From Pseudarthrobacter albicanus (GTDB lineage Bacteria; Actinomycetota; Actinomycetes; Actinomycetales; Micrococcaceae), in assembly GCF_018224015.1 (NCBI RefSeq), contig NZ_JAGPOT010000038.1:1-37844 (forward strand): DNA of 37,844 bases. The letters run 5' to 3'. A model generated the notes under the pieces. It was not told the origin of the DNA, did no database searches, and saw only the letters and a program-made list of their open reading frames with translations. A program made the position numbers and the translations under genes. This document shows positions 1 to 8,598 of the stretch, piece after piece. Every line of letters begins with the position of its first letter. Position 1 is the stretch's first letter.

Positions 1-959
1 ACAAGGACTTCTACAAGATCCTGGGTGTCGCCAAGGACGCTTCCGACGCCGACATCAAGAAGGCCTACCGGAAGCTCGCGCGGCAGCACCACCCGGATAC
101 GAACTCGGGGGACGCGGCTGCGGAGAGGAAATTCAAGGACATCTCCGAGGCTTACTCGGTGCTGTCCGACCCCGAGGAGCGCCAGCAGTACGACGCCATC
201 CGGGCCATGGGCGGCGGGGCGCGCTTTGCCCCGGGCAGCGCGGGCGGCGGCGCAGGCGGGGCAGGCTTCGAGGACCTCTTTGGCGGGCTCTTCACCGGCA
301 ACGCCGGCCGCCATTCCGGCGGCTTCAGCACCGCCGGCGGCATGCCGCCTGAGTTCGCCGACCTGTTCGGCGGCGGCGGCTTCGGCGGCGGCCAGTCGTT
401 CCAGCGGACCCCGCAGAAGGGTGCGGACCGTACGGCATCGACCACCATCTCCTTCGCGGGCTCGATCCGCGGCACCACCATCGGACTGCGCGAACCGGAC
501 GGCGAAGTGATCGACGTGCGCATCCCGGCCGGCATTAAGGACGGGCAGAAGGTCCGGGTCCGGGGCAAGGGCCAGTCCGGCCCCGCGGGCAGCGGCGACC
601 TCATGGTCACGGTGTCCGTGAAGCCGCATGATTTCTACACCCGCGACGGCGACAACCTCCGCATCCATGTTCCGGTCACCTTCCCCGAGGCAGCCCTGGG
701 CGCCGATATCGAGGTCCCGACCATCGACGGCGACAAGGTCAGGGTCCGAGTCCCCGCCGGCACGCCGTCCGGGCGAACGCTCCGCGTCAAGGCCCGCGGC
801 GTTAAACACGCCAAGGCGACCGGGGACCTGCTGGTGACGATCGACGTCGCCGTACCCAAGAAGCTGAGCAAGGAAGCGGAGGAAGCCGTGAAGGCCTTCG
901 CCGCAGCGACTGCCGGCGAAGATGTCCGTACCGGCCTGGCAGCCAAGGCCACGCTCTAA
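1..959 (+). CDS. dnaJ: DnaJ/CbpA-type co-chaperone, 5' partial
   Basis: J-domain co-chaperone that stimulates the DnaK ATPase and hands over unfolded clients in the cytoplasm. The reading frame is open from base 3, so the true start lies outside the window; the first ATG in frame (159) is internal. The visible J domain contains the HPD tripeptide (QHHPDTN) and ends near EERQQYD. It is followed by a Gly/Phe-rich stretch and the C-terminal substrate-binding beta domains ([19 protein letters not shown], then a second [10 protein letters not shown] unit). No CxxCxGxG zinc-finger repeats are present, so it is a type II (CbpA-like) J protein. hspR begins 14 bases downstream, the arrangement of the actinobacterial dnaK-grpE-dnaJ-hspR operon (established knowledge); dnaK and grpE would lie upstream of the window. 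Confidence 0.93.
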   Translation, partial: KDFYKILGVAKDASDADIKKAYRKLARQHHPDTNSGDAAAERKFKDISEAYSVLSDPEERQQYDAIRAMGGGARFAPGSAGGGAGGAGFEDLFGGLFTGNAGRHSGGFSTAGGMPPEFADLFGGGGFGGGQSFQRTPQKGADRTASTTISFAGSIRGTTIGLREPDGEVIDVRIPAGIKDGQKVRVRGKGQSGPAGSGDLMVTVSVKPHDFYTRDGDNLRIHVPVTFPEAALGADIEVPTIDGDKVRVRVPAGTPSGRTLRVKARGVKHAKATGDLLVTIDVAVPKKLSKEAEEAVKAFAAATAGEDVRTGLAAKATL

Positions 960-973
960 GAACGGGTCCCGTC

Positions 974-1396
974 ATGGCCATCGACTTCGACCAGCCGATC
1001 TTCGTCATCTCCGTCGCCGCTGGACTGGCGGACATGCACCCGCAGACACTGCGGCAGTATGACAGGTTGGGCATCGTTTCGCCCAGCCGCGCCCCCGGCA
1101 AGTCCCGGCGGTACTCACAGCGGGACGTGATCATGCTCCGTGAGGTCCAGCGGCTCTCCCACGAGGGTGTCTCCCTCGAGGGCATCAAGCGGATCCTCCA
1201 GCTGGAAAACCAGGTGGCCGCGCTCCAGCGGCGGGTGGGCGAGCTGACCGAGGAGCTGGACAAACGCCGGCTGCCGTTGGACTCCCGCATTTTCGCCGCG
1301 GGAACGGCCGGCGACGTCGTCAGCCTGGCCCGCGGGAAGCGTCCCCGCCCGCGGTCCCAGGCCCTCGTGGTGTGGCGGCCCCGCGGAAACGAATAG
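974..1396 (+). CDS. hspR: MerR-family heat-shock repressor HspR
   Basis: Transcriptional repressor of the dnaK operon and clpB-type genes in actinobacteria; HspR binds HAIR inverted repeats with DnaK as co-repressor (family knowledge). The 140-residue protein has the MerR winged-helix start: a helix-turn-helix around ADMHPQTLRQYDRLGIVSP and the wing SRRYSQRDV. A coiled-coil dimerisation helix follows (LQLENQVAALQRRVGELTEEL, here given only as its location near residues 75-95). The tail is basic. It lies 14 bases after the dnaJ stop and is presumably co-transcribed with it, so it would repress its own operon. No HAIR box is visible in this window; it would be expected upstream of dnaK, outside it. 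Confidence 0.92.
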   Translation: MAIDFDQPIFVISVAAGLADMHPQTLRQYDRLGIVSPSRAPGKSRRYSQRDVIMLREVQRLSHEGVSLEGIKRILQLENQVAALQRRVGELTEELDKRRLPLDSRIFAAGTAGDVVSLARGKRPRPRSQALVVWRPRGNE

Positions 1397-1595
1397 CCCG
1401 TTATTTGCTCCCTGCCTGCCGCTTCCGCGCGGCGGGTGCTCCGGACCGGGTGGTCGCGGAATTTTTCAGGTAGCCCGGGGAGAAAGTCGGGTACTTCCTT
1501 CACGTGACTTCACGAGGCCCCGCCCCGTTGAATTGGCGTGGCAGGCCGTTCAACCTTGCTGCCAGCGCAACCGCCAGAATTGTCGGGAGGGCACC

Positions 1596-1661
1596 ATGTC
1601 AAAATCTTCGAAACCGGTGACATCCGGGCAACGTTTCGCAGCTCCCGGACCCCGGTCATGA
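1596..1661 (+). CDS. Possible 21-residue leader peptide
   Basis: A tiny open frame starting with ATG behind a very good ribosome-binding site (GGGAGG at 1586-1591, four bases before the ATG). Its TGA stop overlaps the ATG of the following membrane protein in the pattern ATGA. The peptide starts MSKSSKPVTSG and ends APGPRS. The strong ribosome-binding site and the overlap suggest either a translated leader that couples translation to the next gene, or that the two frames were once one protein separated by a frameshift. No homology is recognised. The larger in-frame GTG at 1538 is an alternative start for the downstream gene but has a weaker ribosome-binding site. Confidence 0.35.
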   Translation: MSKSSKPVTSGQRFAAPGPRS

Positions 1662-2056
1662 GCTCCGGGCTGGCATCGGCCGTGCAGTTCGCGGGGTCCC
1701 TGCCGGGCTCGATCCTGCTGATCCTCGGGCACGCCCTGGTCCTGGTCTGCATGTGCTCCGACATGATCCGGCTGCTTTCCGTGCCCCGCTCGCACCGCCG
1801 CTACGTGGCCACCACGGTCTTCCGCACCCTGGCACTTCCGGCCATCGTGATCATGGCGGCCAGCGTGCTGATCGACGTGGCTTCCGGCGCCTGGCAGAAC
1901 GTCGCCACCGGGGTTTTCATCCTCATGACTGTGACCTTCAGGTGGCGCAACGACACGGACGAAGACAACTGGTGGAAGGGCCAAGGAAAGAAGCTGGCCC
2001 GCTGGCTCCGGAACCAGACGGCCTCACGCTCCTTGGCCGCCCCCGCCGCCGCATGA
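1658..2056 (+). CDS. Small membrane protein, unknown function
   Basis: A 132-residue protein from the ATG at 1658 (a GTG at 1538 would give 172 residues). Three hydrophobic segments are visible: around LPGSILLILGHALVLVCMCS, FRTLALPAIVIMAASVLI and WQNVATGVFILMTVTF. A charged, tryptophan-rich cytoplasmic-type tail follows (DEDNWWKGQGKKLARWLRN) and ends in an Ala-rich stretch. I do not recognise a named family. The start at 1658 overlaps the stop of a 21-codon frame that has a strong ribosome-binding site, so translation could be coupled. It is convergent with the SNF2 helicase gene, only 16 bases apart. Role unknown. Confidence 0.6.
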   Translation: MSSGLASAVQFAGSLPGSILLILGHALVLVCMCSDMIRLLSVPRSHRRYVATTVFRTLALPAIVIMAASVLIDVASGAWQNVATGVFILMTVTFRWRNDTDEDNWWKGQGKKLARWLRNQTASRSLAAPAAA

Positions 2057-2072
2057 TTGCGCCGGAAAGCAG

Positions 2073-5000
2073 TCAGTCGTTGAACAGGCCGGCGAGGTCG
2101 TCCGCGGTCAGCGCGCCGCCGGTCAGGGCATCGCCTTCCATGACGTCCGCGAAGAGCCGGGACTTCCTGGCCTTCAGCGCCATGACTTTCTCCTCGATCG
2201 TGTCCTTGGCCACGAGCCGGTAGACCATGACGTTCCGGGCCTGGCCGATCCGGTGCGTCCGGTCCACGGCCTGCGCCTCGGACGCGGGATTCCACCACGG
2301 GTCCAGCAGGAACACATAGTCCGCCTCGGTCAGGTTCAGGCCGAAGCCGCCGGCCTTGAGGCTGATCAGGAACACCGGGGCCGCGCCGTTCTTGAACTCG
2401 TTGACGACGTCGGAACGGTTGCGGGTGCTCCCGTCGAGGTAGCAGAACTCGATGTTCTCCTCGACGAGCCGCTCCCGGACCTTGCCCAGGAAACCGGTGA
2501 ACTGGCTGAAGATCAGCGCCCGGTGGCCTTCCGCCACGAGGTCCGCCAGCTGTTCAAAAAGCACGTCGAGCTTGCTGGACCGGACGCCGGACAAGGACGG
2601 GTCTATCAGGGACGCGTCGAGGCTGAGCTGCCGCAGCAGGGTCAGCGACTGGAAGATCGTGAAGCGGTTCTTGTTGACGTCCTCGATCAGGCCCAGGATC
2701 TTCTGGCGTTCCCGCTGCAGATGGGTCTGGTAGACCTTCTGGTGCCGCGGATTGAGCACCACCTCAAGGATCTGCTCCTGTTTGGGCGGCAGGTCGTGGA
2801 TGACCTGTTCCTTGGTGCGGCGCATCATGAGCGGCCGCACCCGGCGGCGGAGCTTGTCCAGTTGCGCCTTGTCACCGTTCTTCTCCACCGGCTTCTGGTA
2901 GTACTCCGCGAACCGCTTGGGGCTGGAAAAGAGCCCCGGCGCCACGATGGACGTGAGCGCCCAGAACTCCATCAGGTTGTTCTCCAGCGGCGTGCCGGTG
3001 ACGGCGAGCTTGAAGACGGCCGGCAGCTTGCGGGCGCACTGGTAGGCCTTGGACTGGTGGTTCTTGACGAACTGGGCCTCGTCCAGGACCAGGCCGGCCC
3101 ATTCCCTTGAGGCGTAGGCGTCGTAGTCGATCCGGAACAGCGCGTACGAGGTGATGACGATGTCCGCGCCGGCCATCGCCTCGGCCGGGCTGGAGCCGCT
3201 TTTGGCGAAGGTCTCGCTGATCGCCCGCACCGTCAGGCCGGGGGCGAACCGTTCGGTTTCCGCCTCCCAGTTGCCCACGACGCTCGTCGGGGCGACCACC
3301 AGGAAGGGGGCCGCCCCTGGGGCGGCATCGGCTGCGCCGGCGTCGGGCTCTGCTCCGGATACTGGAGCAGAGCCATTGGCGGCGACCTTGGCGGCACAGA
3401 TCAGCGCCAGCGCCTGGACGGTCTTGCCCAGGCCCATGTCATCGGCCAGCACCCCGCCCAGCCCGTGGCGGTAGAGGAAGCTGAGCCAGTTGAACCCTTC
3501 CAGCTGGTAGGGGCGCAGCTCCGCGTTCAGCGTCGCGGGCAGCGGCAGGCCCTGCACCCCGCCATCCAGCAGGCCGCCGACAGCCTCGCGCCAGGCGGCG
3601 GCCTGCTGGTCCACGATGCCGAGCTGCGCGAGCTCGTCCCAGAGTCCGGCCTGGAACCGGCTGATCTGCAGCGGCGCATCCTTGCCCTGGTTGTCCTGAA
3701 GGATGCGTGCCTCATCAATCAGCGCCCGCAGCTGGTGCAGCTCGGGCAGGTCGAGCGAGAAGTACGCGCCGCTGGGCAGCAGCATCCGGGTCTGCCCGGC
3801 GGCGAGGGCCGAGAACAGCGCCGCGAAGGAAACCGGCTGGCCCTCCAGGGTGATGACGATGCCAAGGTCGAACCAGTCGCGGCTGTCCGTCGCCTTCGTG
3901 GAGATCGCCACCACGGGCGCCTCCTCAGCTTCGCGGTAGTCCGCGATCTCCCCGGCGGTGTCGACCGAGACGCCGGGGAGCTCCCGGAGCCGGGGGAGCA
4001 CCTCCTCCGTAAAGGTCAGGGTGTCCAGCCCGCTGAGGTCGGAGGAAGCCGCAAGGCGCGGGGTCCCCCAACCGCCGGTGGCTGATTCGCCCAGGGCGGG
4101 CACCACGTCCCAAGGCTGGCCGACACCCTCCAGAATGCGGGCTTCGGCGGGGTCGTCCCGGTAGCCGTGATCGCCGGGATGACGCCACAGGGGTTGGGCC
4201 GTGACAAGGTTTCCGGACGTGTAATGCCATTCCCAGTGCAGCCGGACCCGGTGGTCCGCGCCGTAGTTGGCGAGCAAGGAGAGTGCGGGAACGGCCAGCG
4301 CAGGCAGCTCCACGGACTCATCGGACGCGGTGACCCGGGCGGTCTGCTTGAGCTTGGGATAGAAACCGGTCAGGAAGCGGCTCTCATCCCGGGCCGGAAT
4401 GTGCAGGGTGGTTCCGGCGGTCACGAACGTTAGAAGTTCCTCGCTGAGACCGCTTTCCAGCGGCGCGAGCGTGATCACGGGGTCCGCCGCTGCGACGCCC
4501 GGGAGGGCGTCACCGCCCGAGGCCAGGAAGATCCCGTGCGCCGGGTGGCCGATGGTACCCACGGTGGCCGGGTCAACGACGACGCCCTCCACGGTGATGG
4601 TCGGTTCAAGCGCCAGCCCGCCGCCGTCGTGTCCGCTGGCGTGTTGTCCGCTGGCTGCGGGCACGACGGCGGCCGCCGCCTCCGGTTCGGGGGGAACCGG
4701 GGCGCCGAAACGGCTCAGATTGAGACCGACGGCGGCAGGCTCTTCGGCGAGCCGCACCGGCTCCTGGCCGCGGCCGTGGACCAGGGCCAGGCCGATTTTC
4801 TGCGCCTGGGCCAGCAGCCCCCACAGGTTCCTGCCGGCGTAGGTGTTCAGCCCCAGCCACGGGGCGGTCCCGGAGTGCTGGCGGTTGGCGAGGGCCGTGT
4901 GGGAGGCCAGGAATTCCTGCATCCACTCGACGTGGGCCTCATTGCATTCGCGCCGGTAGCTCAGGTAGCTCAGGGTGTTCCAGGAGACGTCCCCGCGGAT

Positions 5001-5573
5001 CCATTTGCCCTTGGCGCCCATGATCACGGGCCGCGCCTTGAGCTGGCGCACGCTGCGCAGCGGATCCCGGCGGCCGGTGTAGGAGAAGTGCGGGGCGGGT
5101 TCCTCCACCTCGAACTGGAGCGCCAGCGGGGTGCCGTTGGTGGATGCGGTGATGCCGGGCCGGGCGAGCAGCGGGCTGAGGGCCTGCTCCCAGTCCGGCA
5201 CCTCCGCCGCCGCAGCCTGGCGGGACAGCCGGGTGGCCCCGCCCGGGGCCAGCAGCTGGACCCGGGTTGCCGGGTTGTCTTCGGCTGCGAACAGCAGGGC
5301 GGCCACGTGCTTGCAGTCTTTCCGGACCGGGCAGCTGCAGACCCCCACGGTGCAGCTCCAGCCGCCCGCCTTCCGGACCAGTTTCGCCGTCGTCGAATAG
5401 GGCACGTCCGCGCCGCCGCGCACCTTGCCCAGCATGAGCCCGGTGGCGGCGTCGAAGGAGATTCCGGACACGCGGCTCCCCATGGCGTAGGCCAGCCCGG
5501 CCGCGAGGGAGCGGTCGTTAATGGCGGGAGTCTGTATTGCCAGTGCCGCACTCTCGTCCGGATGGGATGGCAT
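2073..5573 (-). CDS. SNF2-family helicase with SWIM zinc finger
   Basis: A 1166-residue DNA-dependent ATPase of the bacterial SNF2/RapA-like class, probably remodelling protein-DNA or RNA polymerase complexes (family inference). The N-terminus carries a SWIM zinc finger with the CxCxnCxH pattern (C79, C81, C87, H89), a DNA- or protein-binding module. A long accessory region follows with a Gly/Ala/Pro-rich insert around residues 290-330. The SNF2 ATPase core starts near residue 690: Walker A DDMGLGKT near 714, APTSVVGNW, DEAQ box near 829, TGTPLENN, then the helicase C lobe with LIFSQFT, LISLKAGGFGLNLT and DRTHRIGQ. The C-terminus ends in an acidic ADDLAGLFND tail. An ADP/Ala-rich insertion of about 25 residues sits between motifs I and Ia. 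Single gene; the divergent DMP19-like gene begins 197 bases away. Confidence 0.93.
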   Translation of the reverse strand: MPSHPDESAALAIQTPAINDRSLAAGLAYAMGSRVSGISFDAATGLMLGKVRGGADVPYSTTAKLVRKAGGWSCTVGVCSCPVRKDCKHVAALLFAAEDNPATRVQLLAPGGATRLSRQAAAAEVPDWEQALSPLLARPGITASTNGTPLALQFEVEEPAPHFSYTGRRDPLRSVRQLKARPVIMGAKGKWIRGDVSWNTLSYLSYRRECNEAHVEWMQEFLASHTALANRQHSGTAPWLGLNTYAGRNLWGLLAQAQKIGLALVHGRGQEPVRLAEEPAAVGLNLSRFGAPVPPEPEAAAAVVPAASGQHASGHDGGGLALEPTITVEGVVVDPATVGTIGHPAHGIFLASGGDALPGVAAADPVITLAPLESGLSEELLTFVTAGTTLHIPARDESRFLTGFYPKLKQTARVTASDESVELPALAVPALSLLANYGADHRVRLHWEWHYTSGNLVTAQPLWRHPGDHGYRDDPAEARILEGVGQPWDVVPALGESATGGWGTPRLAASSDLSGLDTLTFTEEVLPRLRELPGVSVDTAGEIADYREAEEAPVVAISTKATDSRDWFDLGIVITLEGQPVSFAALFSALAAGQTRMLLPSGAYFSLDLPELHQLRALIDEARILQDNQGKDAPLQISRFQAGLWDELAQLGIVDQQAAAWREAVGGLLDGGVQGLPLPATLNAELRPYQLEGFNWLSFLYRHGLGGVLADDMGLGKTVQALALICAAKVAANGSAPVSGAEPDAGAADAAPGAAPFLVVAPTSVVGNWEAETERFAPGLTVRAISETFAKSGSSPAEAMAGADIVITSYALFRIDYDAYASREWAGLVLDEAQFVKNHQSKAYQCARKLPAVFKLAVTGTPLENNLMEFWALTSIVAPGLFSSPKRFAEYYQKPVEKNGDKAQLDKLRRRVRPLMMRRTKEQVIHDLPPKQEQILEVVLNPRHQKVYQTHLQRERQKILGLIEDVNKNRFTIFQSLTLLRQLSLDASLIDPSLSGVRSSKLDVLFEQLADLVAEGHRALIFSQFTGFLGKVRERLVEENIEFCYLDGSTRNRSDVVNEFKNGAAPVFLISLKAGGFGLNLTEADYVFLLDPWWNPASEAQAVDRTHRIGQARNVMVYRLVAKDTIEEKVMALKARKSRLFADVMEGDALTGGALTADDLAGLFND

Positions 5574-5770
5574 GTGCGCGCTACTTTCAGCAGTTGGTCA
5601 TCTGATCCATCTTAGCGACCCGGAGGCCCCTGAAACTTCGCAGGAGCCGGCGGCCACGGATCCGCCCCAAGGTTCCCCTGCCGTTCAACTCCAGCTCAGC
5701 CGGGGGACAGCCGGGGACCGTAGCTTGGAGTAGTTCGGAGCGCCACCCGCATTCAGCAGTGAGGATCCCC

Positions 5771-6649
5771 ATGAGCAACGGCCTTTCCAGCAGCCCTTCC
5801 GGCATGACAAACGTCCTGGTCCTGAGCCAGGAGGGCATCAACGGCGGCGACGCGGACGTGGTCGACGCCAATGTCGACGTCGTCAACGCCATGTACGCGG
5901 AACTGCTCGACGTCGAGGAAATCGCCGAAAACGCGCTGCGCAGCTACTACGTGGACTTCTACCTGACGCAGTCGCTTGAAGGCGGCTTCGCCCAGTACGT
6001 CTTCACTGCGCCCGAGCGCGAAGGGATCGATGCCTACATCCGCGCAGGGCTTGAAAGCATGGGTGCCGCCGCCCATCTGGATCTCTTCAACCGCACGGCG
6101 GCCGCCTTCGACTCCCTCACGGAGGACGACGCCGACTGCTACCTGGAGGGCGACACCGACGTGGACCCCGACGGCGGGGCGGGCGTCTCCGAGGGCGTCC
6201 GGCAGCTGGAGGAGCTCGACGTCGAGTTCGAGGAGTTGCTGGAGACCGAGGACCTCATCGCGCTGAACGCGGCGTGGCTCCGGGGCCAGGAGGACCTCCT
6301 GGTCCTGGACGCAGCGGAACTCGACCGGCATATCGTCGAGCGGGTGGCCCGGATCCCCAACCTGGAAGAACGCCGGGCCGAGGCTGCCGAAGACGCCCTG
6401 CTGGACGCGCCGGAGTTCGAGATGATCATCCGCGAGCTGTGCGACGTGGCAGGCCACACGCTGCAGAAGATCACCATGGGCGATCCCAACTACGTCCACA
6501 ACGGCGAGACCACCCTGGCCTGGCACTTCAGCACGGACCAGGGCGAGTTCCTGATGGTGGAGGACGACGACGAAGCATTCATGATCCATCCGGACACCAA
6601 GGAGATCGTGGCCGCCGTCGAGTTCGAGGAGGCGGACAGCGCGCTCTGA
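5771..6649 (+). CDS. DMP19-like (DUF4375) domain protein
   Basis: A 292-residue acidic soluble protein. The ATG at 5771 is chosen over the GTG at 5759 because GAGGA lies at a proper distance before it. Residues about 45-120 (YYVDFYLTQSLEGGFAQYVF, followed by an alpha-helical stretch with GLESMGAAAHLDLF) fit the DMP19/DUF4375 pattern, in which a conserved Asn/Glu-Gly-Gly-Phe-x-Gln block precedes a helical region. DMP19 members are implicated in DNA-mimic or immunity roles in some bacteria, but no function can be assigned here. The protein is very rich in Asp and Glu, including runs such as EDDAD and VEDDDEAF, which would suit a DNA mimic but proves nothing. The gene is convergent with the lipoprotein gene, with a strong hairpin between them. 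Confidence 0.65.
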   Translation: MSNGLSSSPSGMTNVLVLSQEGINGGDADVVDANVDVVNAMYAELLDVEEIAENALRSYYVDFYLTQSLEGGFAQYVFTAPEREGIDAYIRAGLESMGAAAHLDLFNRTAAAFDSLTEDDADCYLEGDTDVDPDGGAGVSEGVRQLEELDVEFEELLETEDLIALNAAWLRGQEDLLVLDAAELDRHIVERVARIPNLEERRAEAAEDALLDAPEFEMIIRELCDVAGHTLQKITMGDPNYVHNGETTLAWHFSTDQGEFLMVEDDDEAFMIHPDTKEIVAAVEFEEADSAL

Positions 6650-6657
6650 CTTGCGCC

Positions 6658-6684
6658 GCGCCTGCTGCCCCCGGCAGCAGGCGC
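6658..6684. terminator. Bidirectional terminator hairpin
   Basis: A perfect 12-bp stem (GCGCCTGCTGCC at 6658-6669 with its complement at 6673-6684) and a 3-base loop. It lies 8 bases after the DMP19-like gene stop and 10 bases before the lipoprotein gene's stop on the other strand. There is no T-run, as is common in high-GC actinobacteria. Position and symmetry suit termination of both convergent genes. Confidence 0.7.
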
Positions 6685-6693
6685 CAGGCGTCT

Positions 6694-7248
6694 CTAAGAA
6701 CCGGCCGGTGCCTTGATCATCTCCCCGGACGGAGCCACAAGGGACCAGACGCCGCCCACGCCCTGGCCCAGGATGTCGCCGGCGGCCGTGTCCTTGGCGA
6801 AGTAGTAGACGGGCATGCCGTTGATGGTCAGCTGCTTTTTGCCGTCCGGTGTGGCGATGGTTCCCACGGTGCCGGTGACGCCGTCGACAGCCGGGGCGGC
6901 AGAGGTGGTGGTGACCGGCGGCCAATTGTTGACGCAGGCGCCCGTGCAGGCGCTGGTCCCGGCGTCCTTCGTGTCCTTCGCGAAGTAGTAGACGCTCATG
7001 CCCTTGGCGTCCACCACGATCTGCCCGGCCTTGGAGGGGGCGACTTTGAGTTCCGCCCCCGCTGACATGGACGCCGGGGCGGAACTGGCCGCAGCGCTGC
7101 TGGAGGACGCCGCGGGAGCGGACGATGCCGCCGAGGTTGTGGCGGGCGCCGCCGCCGTCGTCGAAGTTGTGGCGCTGCCGCCCCCACAGCCGGACAGTAA
7201 CGCGGCGAGGGCGAAAGCGGACAGGCCGATACTGAGGTGCTTCTTCAT
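6694..7248 (-). CDS. Secreted-repeat (COG4315-type) lipoprotein
   Basis: A 184-residue exported lipoprotein. The start at 7248 (MKKHLSIGLS) is preceded by AAGGAG at good spacing; the frame is open upstream but lacks export features there. The signal peptide ends in a lipobox LLSGC, followed by a long Thr/Ser/Ala-rich linker that would tether the domain outside the membrane. The mature part holds two copies of the secreted repeat with the YYFAKD motif (Y-x4-D), one after GMSVYYF and one after GMPVYYF, and a Cys pair in SACTGACVNNWPP. Function of the family is unknown; envelope or redox stress roles are suggested by its sigma-factor contexts. Its promoter matches that of the divergent ECF sigma gene, so it is a likely target of that sigma factor. 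Confidence 0.88.
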   Translation of the reverse strand: MKKHLSIGLSAFALAALLSGCGGGSATTSTTAAAPATTSAASSAPAASSSSAAASSAPASMSAGAELKVAPSKAGQIVVDAKGMSVYYFAKDTKDAGTSACTGACVNNWPPVTTTSAAPAVDGVTGTVGTIATPDGKKQLTINGMPVYYFAKDTAAGDILGQGVGGVWSLVAPSGEMIKAPAGS

Positions 7249-7302
7249 GTGCTGCTCCTTGACTCGTGCCAACCCAACTCGGAGGGCGGCGCTAACCGAT
7301 AA

Positions 7303-7328
7303 GACGCACCGGAGTGAAGAATGGTTCA
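7303..7328 (-). promoter_or_regulatory. ECF-type promoter of the lipoprotein gene
   Basis: On the minus strand, TGAACC (complement of 7323-7328) is followed after 16 bases by CGTC (complement of 7303-7306); counted from the 5-mer TGAAC the spacer is 17. This is an ECF-class promoter shape (AAC-containing -35, CGTC-like -10). It ends 54 bases upstream of the lipoprotein start. The same 5-mer, spacer and -10 occur on the other strand for the sigma gene. Confidence 0.65.
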
Positions 7329-7340
7329 CGGCGGGGGCAT

Positions 7341-7366
7341 TGAACTTTTCCGGCGGCCCGTACGTC
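7341..7366 (+). promoter_or_regulatory. ECF-type autoregulatory promoter of the sigma gene
   Basis: TGAAC at 7341-7345, then 17 bases, then CGTC at 7363-7366, about 48 bases before the sigma factor's ATG. The identical pattern on the other strand (7328 to 7303) precedes the lipoprotein gene. The match between the two is seen directly; that the neighbouring sigma factor recognises both is inferred from the usual autoregulation of ECF factors. Confidence 0.65.
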
Positions 7367-7414
7367 GTATGGGGCAGAAGAGAGCAGAACCACACGAGGC
7401 CGGGGAGGCATGGC

Positions 7415-7915
7415 ATGTCGCTGGATGAAGACGTGGTGGCCGCGATTTACCGCGACCACGGAACGGCGTTGAGGCGGTTCGTCCTCAGTGCCTCCCGGGA
7501 TCCGCACTTGGCGGATGACGTGGTGCAGGAGACCGTACTGCGCGTCTGGCAGCAGGCGCCGGAGATCACCGGCAGCCTGCGCAGCTACCTGTTCAGGACG
7601 GCCCGCAACATCATGATCGACAACTACCGAAAAGCCCAGCGCAGGCCCCTCGAAGCCACGGAACGCGATCTGGCTGATCCTGTAGACCCTGCTGAACGCG
7701 TCGACGAACTCCTCAACAGGGTCCTCATGGAGGAGGCGCTGCTGCGGCTCAGCGCCGAGCACCGGGGCGTCCTGGTCGCCCTCCACTACCGCCGCTATAC
7801 GGTTCAGGAGGCCTCGGTGCAGTTGAATATTCCCAGCGGCACCGTGAAATCCCGGGCCTTCTACGCCGTGCGCGCGTTGCGGACGATCCTCGACGAAATG
7901 GGGGTGCAGCGGTGA
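7415..7915 (+). CDS. ECF RNA polymerase sigma factor
   Basis: A 166-residue sigma-70 factor with only regions 2 and 4, directing RNA polymerase to extracytoplasmic-stress promoters. The start at 7415 is fixed by GGGGAGG at 7401-7407; an ATG at 7410 is out of frame. Region 2 spans about residues 8-75 (HLADDVVQETVLRVWQQ, SYLFRTARNIMIDNYRK). Region 4 spans about 110-160 (LSAEHRGVLVALHYRRYTVQEA, then the recognition helix in IPSGTVKSRAFYAVRAL). The composition resembles mycobacterial/streptomycete SigL- or SigK-like factors. The anti-sigma gene overlaps its stop (GTGA), implying coupled translation and 1:1 stoichiometry. It likely activates itself and the divergent lipoprotein. Confidence 0.92.
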   Translation: MSLDEDVVAAIYRDHGTALRRFVLSASRDPHLADDVVQETVLRVWQQAPEITGSLRSYLFRTARNIMIDNYRKAQRRPLEATERDLADPVDPAERVDELLNRVLMEEALLRLSAEHRGVLVALHYRRYTVQEASVQLNIPSGTVKSRAFYAVRALRTILDEMGVQR

Positions 7916-8598
7916 ATGCCACGGAACTCCACCAGCTGCTCGGCGCCTACCTGCTGGGCGGTCTGGAGTCCGCGGAGGCTGCAGTCTTTGAGCAGCACCT
8001 GGACTCCTGCGCGGACTGCCGGAAGGAACTGGATGAACTGGCCAGCCTCCCGGCGCTACTCGACGCGCTTCCGGTGCCTGACGCCGTCGCCCTCACCGCC
8101 GCTGCAGCTGCGGGCGGACACGGGCAGGCCCCGGCCGCACCGGAGTCCGGTTCCGCGCCGCGGCGGCTCCTCGACGCTGTTGCCACGCGCCGCCGGACAG
8201 TCCGACGCCGGTGGTCCGCGGCGGTGGCCGCGGCGGCTGCGGCGTGCCTCGCCCTGGGGATCGTGGCCGCCCCGCTGCTCAATCAACCTCCCAAGCCGGA
8301 CGCCAGCTACACCGTCCAGTCCGGCGAGGGCCTGCAGGTCACGGTGGGCCTCGTCAAGAAGACTTGGGGCACCGAACTGGCGGTCGATGGCCGGAGTCTG
8401 CCCGTGGAGGGGACGTTCTCGCTGTGGGTGAAGGACCGCGACGGCGGAGAAGACCGCGCGTGCTCCTGGACGGCGACCCCGTCCGGGCGGGTCACGATCA
8501 CGGGGGCCACCCCGCTGCAGCTCGCCAGTATCGGCAGCGTGGAGATGCGGAACGGGCAGCAGCAGACCGTGGCCGTCATCACCGTGCCGCGCGGGTAG
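7912..8598 (+). CDS. Zinc-type anti-sigma factor, membrane-anchored
   Basis: A 228-residue membrane protein that should hold the preceding ECF sigma factor inactive at the membrane. The GTG start overlaps the sigma stop by four bases. The N-terminal anti-sigma domain contains the zinc motif H-x3-C-x2-C in QHLDSCADC (residues about 29-37). A basic stretch (ATRRRTVRRRW) precedes a single transmembrane helix around residues 102-123 (AAVAAAAAACLALGIVAAPLL). The outer C-terminal part (about 125-228) is an RskA/RslA-type beta-rich sensor domain (WGTELAVDGRSLPVEGTFSLWVKD). Release of the sigma factor could be by regulated proteolysis or by redox change at the zinc site; the sequence does not decide between them. 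Confidence 0.88.
   Translation: MNATELHQLLGAYLLGGLESAEAAVFEQHLDSCADCRKELDELASLPALLDALPVPDAVALTAAAAAGGHGQAPAAPESGSAPRRLLDAVATRRRTVRRRWSAAVAAAAAACLALGIVAAPLLNQPPKPDASYTVQSGEGLQVTVGLVKKTWGTELAVDGRSLPVEGTFSLWVKDRDGGEDRACSWTATPSGRVTITGATPLQLASIGSVEMRNGQQQTVAVITVPRG

Noticed and set aside
2253..3110. A 285-codon plus-strand frame opposite the helicase motor domain
   Set aside because: The minus strand carries all SNF2 motifs here; the plus frame has no recognisable domain.
4536..5615. A 359-codon plus-strand frame opposite the SNF2 helicase
   Set aside because: Antisense of a well-supported helicase; the composition is that of a high-GC antisense shadow.
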